From the NCBI GenBank assembly GCA_003219395.1, contig QHOR01000067.1, forward strand, positions 1-5,462: a DNA stretch of 5,462 nt. Direction: 5' to 3'. The notes below the pieces were generated by a model, which was not told where the DNA came from, did not search any database, and saw only the letters and a program-made list of their open reading frames with translations. This DNA is from Verrucomicrobiota bacterium (lineage in GTDB: Bacteria > Verrucomicrobiota > Verrucomicrobiia > Chthoniobacterales > UBA10450). Positions 1 to 4,384 of this stretch are shown here, one piece after another (position 1 is the stretch's first letter; every line of letters begins with the position of its first letter). A program made the translations under genes and the position numbers.

Positions 1-74
1 AGGCCTCCAAGCCCGTTACCGCAAAGAAGGCTGCCAAGAAGTCGAGTCGCGCCAAGTCGCCTGCCGCTGAGTGA
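1..74 (+). CDS. 3' end of a gene with a Lys/Ala/Ser-rich tail (partial)
   Basis: Reading from base 3, the first 71 bases encode 23 residues, ASKPVTAKKAAKKSSRAKSP followed by AAE, and stop at TGA 72-74. The start and main body lie outside the window. Repeated AKK and alanine/serine give the low-complexity, strongly basic look of histone-H1-like or nucleic-acid-binding tails. Such tails occur on many unrelated bacterial proteins, so no function can be assigned. This frame was chosen for its composition: the next frame also stops nearby (TGA 68-70) but gives a mixed peptide without bias. A short frame read this way is weak evidence. Confidence 0.5.
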   Translation, partial: ASKPVTAKKAAKKSSRAKSPAAE

Positions 75-103
75 CGCGGGATTTCGCATGTTTCACCCCT
101 CCC

Positions 104-118
104 CATCCCGAAGGGATG
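104..118. repeat. Small hairpin after the first gene
   Basis: CATCCC (104-109) and GGGATG (113-118) pair as a 6-bp stem around a GAA loop, 29 bases after the first stop codon. No T-run follows, so it is not a classical Rho-independent terminator. It could be a weak transcript end or a short dispersed palindromic repeat. Confidence 0.35.
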
Positions 119-273
119 CCTGACCGTAGCCGGGCGTCGCGCTCATGTGTCACCCAGCCGTTGGAAGAATCGTCACAATCCCCACAAGAATTTCGTTCGT
201 CGCCATCAGGCTGGCGATTGGGCCAGGTGAGCAAGGCTGATAGCGGGGCCAATGACGTAGCTTTGGAAGGGGA

Positions 274-337
274 TTCAGCCTCCTTTCAGCCTCCAAGATT
301 CTGAAGGGCGTCAAGCTCTCGCTGATCACGGAGGCTG
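274..337. repeat. Repeated CAGCCTCC octamer upstream of the fusion gene
   Basis: TTCAGCCTCC occurs at 274-283 and again at 285-294, an 11-bp period. The reverse complement of its core, GGAGGCTG, occurs at 330-337. The second direct copy and the inverted copy could pair as an 8-bp stem with a 35-base loop. The copies lie 43-106 bp before the start codon at 380, where regulator sites can sit, but short repeats like this also arise by slippage. Confidence 0.35.
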
Positions 338-347
338 TGACCGGTCA
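338..347. promoter_or_regulatory. Perfect 10-bp palindrome, possible operator
   Basis: TGACCGGTCA is its own reverse complement. It lies 32 bp before the ATG at 380, a plausible place for a dimeric repressor or activator to bind. Nothing in the window identifies a regulator, so the operator role is only inferred from position and symmetry. Confidence 0.2.
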
Positions 348-379
348 TCAACCCGCATCTTGCTACCGGACGAATACGA

Positions 380-2059
380 ATGCTGATCGCACTTCTTCTA
401 CTCGCGGCCCCGGACTTTGAGATCGAGTACGAGAGCTACGTGCCGCCACGGTACGAGGTCTTCGTTTTCCTGGGGACGGAATGCCCAATGGCGAAGCTCT
501 ATGCCAACCGCTTGAGCGAGCTGGCCGATCGTTACCCACAGATTCACTTTCAAGGCGTGAGTGCCAATGAGAGCGACACCGCTGCCGAGATCGCGACATT
601 CCAGAACGGTCTTCGCTTCGGATTTCGTCGTAATCCACAACTGGCCGCTCGCCTGAAACCGACTCGCTCGCCCGAGGCTTTCTTCTTCGTGGACGACAAG
701 CTCGTGTACCACGGTCGAATTGACGATCAGTACACGCCGGGGACGAATCGGTCACAGCCCAGCAGAAATGATCTCGAAGAGGCAATCAAGGAAACTCTCG
801 CCGGCCAATCCGTCAGCGTACCCGAGACGAAGGCGACCGGCTGCCATATCGAAGTGCCGCAGACGCCGACAGGCAAAATCACGTTCGACGAGGTCGCTCC
901 GATCCTGCACAGCCGGTGCGCTGAGTGCCACCGCCCTGGTGAGGTGGCTCCGTTTTCGCTGCTCACCTACGAAGACACGCTAGGCTGGAAGGACACGATT
1001 CGGGAGGTCGTGAGTGCTAACCGAATGCCACCCTGGCATGCCGACCCAAACCACGGGAAGTTCGCCAACGATCGCTCTCTTACGGCCGCCGAGAAGTCCA
1101 CCTTGCTGGCCTGGGTTGAAGCGGGTGCGCCCGCCGGGACTCAAAAGGTGGCAGCGCCGACGTTCAAGACAGGATGGGCGATCAAGACCGATCTCATCCT
1201 GAAGGTCCAGACGCCGTTCGCGGTGCCGGCGGAGGGCGTCCTGGGCTACCAAGAGTTCACGCTGGACCCTGGATTCAAGAAAGACACCTGGGTCCAGGCG
1301 GTTGAGATTCAGCCCGGCAACAAGGCTGTCGTTCATCACATCAACGTGTACCTTCGGCCGAAAAACGCGGAAGGCAAGTATTACACGAACGAGATGCAGG
1401 ATGGCTATCTCGCCATGACAGTGCCGGGCAACACGGTCACAAGCTGGCCCGTGGGAATCGCCAAGGTGATCCCGGCCGGATTCCAGGTCGTGCTCTCCGT
1501 CCACTATCAGCCGAATGGAAAGCCGCAGCAGGATCAAAGCAGTATCGCTTTTCAGTTTGCCGACCCACGCAGCGTGCATAAGCAGGCCGCGACCCGAGTG
1601 TTCATGGGTGGGTTCTCAATCCCGCCGAACACGGTCACCATGGCCACCCAGGAATGGAAGCTCGAAGAGGACTACACGCTGTATGCCCTCTATCCACACA
1701 TGCACCTCCGCGGCCGGTCAATGCGGTTCGAGATCGGAGACGAAGTGCTGCTCGACGTTCCACACTTTGACTTCAACTGGCAACATCGGTACGTGCTCGC
1801 TGAGCCTCGGACCCTGCCGGCCGGCACTATCGTCCGCTGCACTGCGGTTTATGACAACACGGCGGCCAATCCGAACAACCCAAACCCAAATGCAACCGTA
1901 AAGCCCGGCCTCCAATCGACAGACGAGATGTTCCAGTCGTGCTTCGAGGTCGTCAGGGCGAATGAAGACCGCCAATCGCGACCGTTCAGTGTATTACCGG
2001 CGTTCACGGCAATTCTCTGCGCATCGGGTTTGTTCCTTCGCCGATCTTGGCGAAAGTAA
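380..2059 (+). CDS. Exported redoxin / cytochrome c-like / type II copper monooxygenase-like fusion protein
   Basis: A 559-residue multidomain redox protein, probably on the outer face of the cytoplasmic membrane. Residues 2-10 form a short hydrophobic export signal with no basic n-region. Residues about 25-140 are a thioredoxin/peroxiredoxin-like fold around FLGTECPMAK (Cys35); the second cysteine of a CxxC is replaced by Ala38. Residues about 165-250 hold a c-type haem motif, CAECH (180-184), with Met216 in NRMPPWH as a possible axial ligand. Residues about 280-525 resemble the peptidylglycine/dopamine monooxygenase catalytic core: His319-His320 and His375 correspond to the CuH ligands, and His440, His442 and Met517 (DEM) to the CuM ligands. 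Residues 536-553 are a hydrophobic anchor followed by RRSWRK. The ATG at 380 is the only usual start after the in-frame stop at 338-340; the ribosome binding site is weak. The substrate is unknown, and oxygenase activity is inferred from ligand conservation only. An IS lies just downstream. Confidence 0.88.
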   Translation: MLIALLLLAAPDFEIEYESYVPPRYEVFVFLGTECPMAKLYANRLSELADRYPQIHFQGVSANESDTAAEIATFQNGLRFGFRRNPQLAARLKPTRSPEAFFFVDDKLVYHGRIDDQYTPGTNRSQPSRNDLEEAIKETLAGQSVSVPETKATGCHIEVPQTPTGKITFDEVAPILHSRCAECHRPGEVAPFSLLTYEDTLGWKDTIREVVSANRMPPWHADPNHGKFANDRSLTAAEKSTLLAWVEAGAPAGTQKVAAPTFKTGWAIKTDLILKVQTPFAVPAEGVLGYQEFTLDPGFKKDTWVQAVEIQPGNKAVVHHINVYLRPKNAEGKYYTNEMQDGYLAMTVPGNTVTSWPVGIAKVIPAGFQVVLSVHYQPNGKPQQDQSSIAFQFADPRSVHKQAATRVFMGGFSIPPNTVTMATQEWKLEEDYTLYALYPHMHLRGRSMRFEIGDEVLLDVPHFDFNWQHRYVLAEPRTLPAGTIVRCTAVYDNTAANPNNPNPNATVKPGLQSTDEMFQSCFEVVRANEDRQSRPFSVLPAFTAILCASGLFLRRSWRK

Positions 2060-2100
2060 GACGGCCGCCCGAGAGACAGGCTTGCTGCTGGGTGGCCTCT

Positions 2101-2130
2101 GTTGCTTGCAACCATCCCTTTCAACATGCA
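2101..2130 (+). repeat. Left terminal inverted repeat of the IS
   Basis: Begins GTTGCTTGCAACC and ends CTTTCAACATGCA. It pairs with 3560-3589 with one mismatch, at base 2107. The outer 12 bases are themselves palindromic (GTTGC-TT-GCAAC). The transposase stop codon (2121-2123 on the minus strand) and its last two codons lie inside this repeat. Confidence 0.9.
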
Positions 2131-3503
2131 CGCTGCTGTTCTTTCTTGCTCTGTAGAAGGCGGTAGGTCGAGAAGTGATGACGGTGTTTGCCCGAGACTC
2201 GGGGAGGTGGGCGTTGTTTGGGGCCTCGGGGATGCGAGACATATCGAGACCAGGGAATGCGTCTAGCCAGTTTCATCGCCCATGTGCAGAAGGAACGGGA
2301 GGAAAGCTCGCCTACCGCGCGCCAATCGCGGGCTTTGGTAAGCGCTTCAATGGCGGCGTAACTGCGGCTGATCTCTAAAGCGAGATAGTAGCCCGAAAGC
2401 GCAGGTCGTTGCTTCGTGGCTTGCCGCTTTGGCTCCTTCGGCTGAAAGTGCTTAACAAAAGCCAGCAGATTTCCGGCGGCCAACGATACGCACAACGCAA
2501 AAATGGCGGCCCGCGGCTCGCCCAAGCTCGGCATTTGTCCGTGCAATTCGCGCTTGATGAAATGAAAATGCCGTTCCACTTGCCAGCGCCGGTGATACAG
2601 TTCGGCGATCTCGACAGCCAAGCACTCGGGAGGCAGATTCGTGAGCAGCCACAGGTCTTTTTCGCCCGACTGCGTGGGAGTATCCAGCTGCACATGAATG
2701 CGGCGCAATTCCCAGACGCACTTGCGGATGCGGTCGCACAGTCGCACCTTCCCTTCCAGCACGACGCCGGTCGAGCAACGGCCAGAAATCTGCTCCGGGG
2801 ACTGCTCTTCGTAAACGAGGTCGTAGGCATGTTCGCGAAACACGAAGAAAGCGTCTCGCTCGATCAATTGCCCCATTAAGCGGCAAGTGCAAAAGCCTCG
2901 ATCGGCCACATAAATCTCGCCTGCGACAGCCTCTTGCAGCAAAGCTTCAGCCAGCACCTTTTCGCTGGCGTAAGCGTCCTCATCGACGGCTACTCGATCA
3001 CAAACGCCCGTGCGCAAGTCGTAAATCACCACGGCTTGAGCCGGCAATCCCGCGGCGGCTAGCTCCCGCAGCACACCAAGTCGATGCTCGGACCCGTCAG
3101 GCATCGTGCCATCCACAACCTTAATCGACGTATTCCCAGGCTTCCCGGCCATTCTCGGAGAGGTCAAAAGCGGCAGAATGCCGTCCGCAGTGCGTTTCAC
3201 CAGTCCCGCGGCAAACTGAGGATCAATGCGTCCGAACTTGGCATAGAGTGCCTGAATGCTTCCACTCCATTCATCTCGTCTGGCGATAGCCGCCGCATGC
3301 ACGGTCGGCTGCATGCCCAGCACCGCGTCCAGCATAATGGCGGTCAGCGCTTGCAGCGTAATCTTGCGCTCGTAATTGCTGATGGCACAATCGCTTGCAA
3401 TCTCTGCGAGAATGGGCGGGGCCAACCACCTCTCAATTGCGCCGCGCACGAGAACTGTCAACGGGCTTACCTTCTCCGCCGCTTCCATCGACGACAGGCC
3501 CAT
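2121..3503 (-). CDS. IS4-family DDE transposase
   Basis: A 460-residue transposase that would cut and join the ends of the surrounding IS. The RNase H-like catalytic triad is visible: Asp131 in VVDGT, Asp201 in VADRGF, and Glu310. Glu310 sits in YHRRWQVERHFHFIK, which matches the IS4 signature Y-(2)-R-(3)-E-(6)-K exactly (Tyr303, Arg306, Glu310, Lys317). The segment between Asp201 and Glu310 is long (about 110 residues) and beta-strand-like, as expected for the insertion domain of this family. The tail is basic. The ATG at 3503 is chosen because AAGGAGG ends 4 bases upstream; the next Met, residue 6, would be too far away. The frame is intact with all key residues, so it may be functional. 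The stop codon falls inside the left inverted repeat, so the element is compact. Confidence 0.93.
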   Translation of the reverse strand: MGLSSMEAAEKVSPLTVLVRGAIERWLAPPILAEIASDCAISNYERKITLQALTAIMLDAVLGMQPTVHAAAIARRDEWSGSIQALYAKFGRIDPQFAAGLVKRTADGILPLLTSPRMAGKPGNTSIKVVDGTMPDGSEHRLGVLRELAAAGLPAQAVVIYDLRTGVCDRVAVDEDAYASEKVLAEALLQEAVAGEIYVADRGFCTCRLMGQLIERDAFFVFREHAYDLVYEEQSPEQISGRCSTGVVLEGKVRLCDRIRKCVWELRRIHVQLDTPTQSGEKDLWLLTNLPPECLAVEIAELYHRRWQVERHFHFIKRELHGQMPSLGEPRAAIFALCVSLAAGNLLAFVKHFQPKEPKRQATKQRPALSGYYLALEISRSYAAIEALTKARDWRAVGELSSRSFCTWAMKLARRIPWSRYVSHPRGPKQRPPPRVSGKHRHHFSTYRLLQSKKEQQRAC

Positions 3504-3507
3504 ACTG

Positions 3508-3514
3508 CCTCCTT
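3508..3514 (-). promoter_or_regulatory. Shine-Dalgarno site of the transposase
   Basis: On the minus strand AAGGAGG lies 4 bases before the ATG at 3503. The near-consensus site fixes the start, though the spacing is slightly short, which may limit initiation. Confidence 0.7.
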
Positions 3515-3526
3515 GCCCTTCCTTCC

Positions 3527-3555
3527 ATTAGAAGAGCGAGCCTTCATCATGGCAG
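3527..3555 (-). promoter_or_regulatory. Candidate promoter of the transposase
   Basis: On the minus strand CTGCCA (3555-3550, 4 of 6 matches to a sigma-70 -35 box) and TCTAAT (3532-3527, 5 of 6 matches to a -10 box) are separated by 17 bases. They lie between the right inverted repeat and the transposase start. Planctomycete promoters are poorly defined, so this is a consensus match only. Confidence 0.35.
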
Positions 3556-3559
3556 AAAC

Positions 3560-3589
3560 TGCATGTTGAAAGGGATGGTTGCGAGCAAC
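3560..3589 (-). repeat. Right terminal inverted repeat of the IS
   Basis: Reads TGCATGTTGAAAG then GGATGGTTGCGAGCAAC on the plus strand, the reverse complement of 2101-2130 apart from base 3583. It also ends in a short palindrome, GTTGC-GA-GCAAC. The one difference between the two ends falls in the 2-base centre of that palindrome, so both ends keep the 5-bp stem. Confidence 0.9.
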
Positions 3590-3669
3590 CTTGGCTATGT
3601 CTCGCTTGCGCTCTTTGATGTTGCGCAGTATCAGGGGCCGAGGGCTAAAGCCCGGAAATCCCTCGCATA

Positions 3670-3687
3670 AGCCCCATGAATGGGGCT
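3670..3687. repeat. TGAA hairpin 1
   Basis: AGCCCCA (3670-3676) pairs with TGGGGCT (3681-3687) in a perfect 7-bp stem with loop TGAA. The loop-closing pair is A-T. Confidence 0.75.
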
Positions 3688-3717
3688 GGCAGGAAGGATT
3701 GCGAGAGGGATCGCGTA

Positions 3718-3737
3718 ACCCGCGATGAATCGCGGGT
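3718..3737. repeat. TGAA hairpin 2
   Basis: ACCCGCGA (3718-3725) pairs with TCGCGGGT (3730-3737) in a perfect 8-bp stem with loop TGAA. Most stem bases differ from hairpins 1 and 3, yet the loop is identical. Confidence 0.75.
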
Positions 3738-3748
3738 CTAAAAGCGAA

Positions 3749-3766
3749 AGCCCCGTGAACGGGGCT
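3749..3766. repeat. TGAA hairpin 3
   Basis: AGCCCCG (3749-3755) pairs with CGGGGCT (3760-3766) in a perfect 7-bp stem with loop TGAA. It differs from hairpin 1 only by a compensatory change of the loop-closing pair (G-C in place of A-T). Confidence 0.75.
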
Positions 3767-3810
3767 GAAGCGCGCAACTTCAAAAATTGCGCTTCGGGCT
3801 TTTGCAATTT
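3767..3810. repeat. Two mutually exclusive stems after the TGAA array
   Basis: GCGCAA (3772-3777) can pair with TTGCGC (3787-3792), helped by flanking GAA/TTC. AAATTGC (3784-3790) can instead pair with GCAATTT (3804-3810). Both need TTGC at 3787-3790, so only one can form. A third option pairs AAAGCCC (3747-3753) with GGGCTTT (3796-3802) and would open hairpin 3. This may be chance in a palindrome-rich region. Confidence 0.4.
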
Positions 3811-3832
3811 GGAATGCGATCGTCGTGCGGGC

Positions 3833-3867
3833 GGTGTATTTCGTCCGCAGGAGCGGACTCATACACC
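3833..3867. other. Bipartite hairpin with a GA/GAA internal loop
   Basis: GGTGTAT (3833-3839) pairs with ATACACC (3861-3867), and inside it GTCCGC (3843-3848) pairs with GCGGAC (3853-3858) around the loop AGGA. That gives 13 bp with an asymmetric internal loop (TTC/TC on the plus strand, GA/GAA on the minus strand). The minus-strand form could make tandem sheared G-A pairs if transcribed. It lies just past the minus-strand terminator, so it would be reached only by read-through from the small gene. No RNA family is recognised. Confidence 0.5.
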
Positions 3868-3884
3868 TTGCACGTCCGCGCAGC

Positions 3885-3909
3885 AAAACAGCCCGGTGGG
3901 CCGGGCTGT
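3885..3909 (-). terminator. Rho-independent terminator of the 82-residue gene
   Basis: A perfect 9-bp GC-rich stem, ACAGCCCGG (3888-3896) with CCGGGCTGT (3901-3909), encloses a 4-base loop. On the minus strand it is followed directly by TTTTGC (the first T is in the stem). It begins 27 bases past the stop codon of the minus-strand gene at 3937. The T-run is short but the stem is strong, and the orientation fits only the minus strand. Confidence 0.75.
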
Positions 3910-3936
3910 GATGGTTGTTCGGATTGGCGAAGATGG

Positions 3937-4185
3937 CTATGCGCTGGGGCGGCGGAAGTGTTGGTAGGCGAGGAGGACTTCGTAGAGGTCGCTGGAGATG
4001 GTGATGTCGTCATCGAAGAAATCGCCGACCCACTGGCGGCGGTTCTTCACGGCGTCCATCAACAGCGGCAGCACTTCGCCCAGCGGCAACGACACCGTTT
4101 CCCGCAGGGGAAGCGTGTCCATCGTCGCAACGTCGCTGGCGACTTCCTCGGGACCGTAATACACACGCAATCGGCTGGCAGCCAT
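3937..4185 (-). CDS. Small acidic protein of unknown function downstream of uvrA
   Basis: An 82-residue protein starting MAASRLRVYYGPEE and ending in LYEVLLAYQHFRRPSA. I do not recognise a named family. It is cytosolic in appearance: no signal peptide, membrane segment or cysteines. The middle (about 30-50) looks helical (LPLGEVLPLLMDAVKNRR); an acidic patch DFFDDD (56-60 region) and a second helix-like stretch follow. An upstream in-frame extension to 4311 exists, but I chose the ATG at 4185 because AGGAAGGA lies 6 bases before it and because the extension is Arg/Pro-rich and not protein-like. It is the next gene after uvrA on the same strand, 199 bp away, and has its own terminator. Good ribosome binding site, GC-rich third positions and terminator together make it a real gene. 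Co-transcription with uvrA is possible but not shown. Confidence 0.8.
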   Translation of the reverse strand: MAASRLRVYYGPEEVASDVATMDTLPLRETVSLPLGEVLPLLMDAVKNRRQWVGDFFDDDITISSDLYEVLLAYQHFRRPSA

Positions 4186-4384
4186 GCAGGATCCTTCCTG
4201 GGGCGAGATTCCTTCCGGGGGAACGGGCGACGGCAACCTGTGCCGCTGGCGCATAGCGCAAGAACGGCGCGGGGGCGCGATCGCTAGGAGCGTGTATCGA
4301 CCAGGGATCAATGAAACCTTTGGCGAAAATCAATGGATCGCGCGGTTAAGCCAGTGGCTTTACGCTAGCACAAATTTCTAGAAG
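4186..4384. other. Spacer between uvrA and the small gene
   Basis: Beyond the ribosome binding site of the small gene I see no firm signal. A short AAGCC-AGT-GGCTT stem (about 4347-4359) lies past the uvrA stop but lacks a T-run on the minus strand, so it is not called a terminator. The length would allow a separate promoter for the small gene, but no clear -35/-10 pair stands out. Confidence 0.45.
4192..4199 (-). promoter_or_regulatory. Shine-Dalgarno site deciding the start of the 82-residue gene
   Basis: On the minus strand AGGAAGGA ends 6 bases before the ATG at 4185, a near-ideal spacing. It selects this start over the upstream in-frame ATG at 4311. Confidence 0.7.

Larger units (their letters stand above)
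75..379. other. Intergenic spacer, no convincing gene
   Basis: This is the 305-bp gap between the partial gene and the fusion gene. Short open frames cross it on both strands, but they have no ribosome binding site, overlap each other and give Arg/Ser/Pro-rich peptides typical of chance frames in GC-rich DNA. What can be seen is a small hairpin (104-118), two direct copies and one inverted copy of CAGCCTCC (276-337) and a perfect palindrome (338-347). No clear -35/-10 pair was found before the gene at 380. Confidence 0.6.
2101..3589 (-). mobile_element. IS4-family insertion sequence, apparently complete
   Basis: About 1.49 kb bounded by matching terminal inverted repeats at 2101-2130 and 3560-3589 (29 of 30 positions match). 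It encloses one intact DDE transposase gene on the minus strand. Length, single-gene layout and transposase signature fit the IS4 family. I could not find a convincing direct target duplication: the flanks GTGGCCTCT (left) and CTTGGCTAT (right) do not match. The true ends may differ by a few bases, or the flanks may have changed since insertion. It sits between the 3' end of the fusion gene and the hairpin array, and interrupts no recognisable gene. Confidence 0.88.
3642..3766. repeat. Array of palindromic hairpins, three with a TGAA tetraloop
   Basis: Four hairpins occur in 125 bp: GGGC-TAAA-GCCC at 3642-3653, then stems of 7, 8 and 7 bp at 3670-3687, 3718-3737 and 3749-3766. The last three have exactly the same loop, TGAA, and each follows a similar leader (CGCATA, CGCGTA, AGCGAA). 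A partial outer helix, TCCCT/AGGGA plus CGC/GCG (3659-3666 with 3701-3710), could enclose the first of them. Stem sequences change while pairing is kept. This resembles REP-like palindromic elements mobilised or maintained by tyrosine transposases, but no such transposase is in the window and the link is inferred. Confidence 0.65.
3590..3884. other. Non-coding hairpin-rich spacer
   Basis: No open frame here has a ribosome binding site or a protein-like composition. The stretch is dominated by palindromes: GGGC-TAAA-GCCC (3642-3653), three TGAA-loop hairpins (3670-3766), two overlapping alternative stems (3767-3810) and a bipartite hairpin (3833-3867). It separates the IS from the minus-strand small gene and its terminator. 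Confidence 0.65.

Noticed and set aside
71..304. 77-residue plus-strand frame in the first spacer
   Set aside because: Its ATG overlaps the stop of the preceding gene, composition is not protein-like, and a competing frame covers the same stretch on the other strand.
363..785. 140-residue minus-strand frame opposite the fusion gene
   Set aside because: Arg/Ser-rich shadow of a gene with recognisable domains on the plus strand.
2409..2879. 156-residue plus-strand frame inside the IS
   Set aside because: Antisense shadow of the transposase, which carries the full DDE and YREK signature.
3642..3766. CRISPR array
   Set aside because: The units are 18-20 bp palindromes with differing stems and uneven spacing; there is no constant direct repeat and no cas gene.
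3833..3867. Hammerhead ribozyme on the minus strand
   Set aside because: TGAG-stem-CGAAA resembles the core, but the required CUGA is replaced (GTATGAG in place of CTGATGAG). The flanking arms also pair with each other directly, which is the wrong topology.
3937..4311. Longer 124-residue version of the small minus-strand gene
   Set aside because: The extra 42 residues are Arg/Pro/Ser-rich with no ribosome binding site noted, while the ATG at 4185 has AGGAAGGA at ideal spacing.
4347..4359. Terminator for uvrA
   Set aside because: The stem is only 5 bp with a 3-base loop and no T-run follows on the minus strand.
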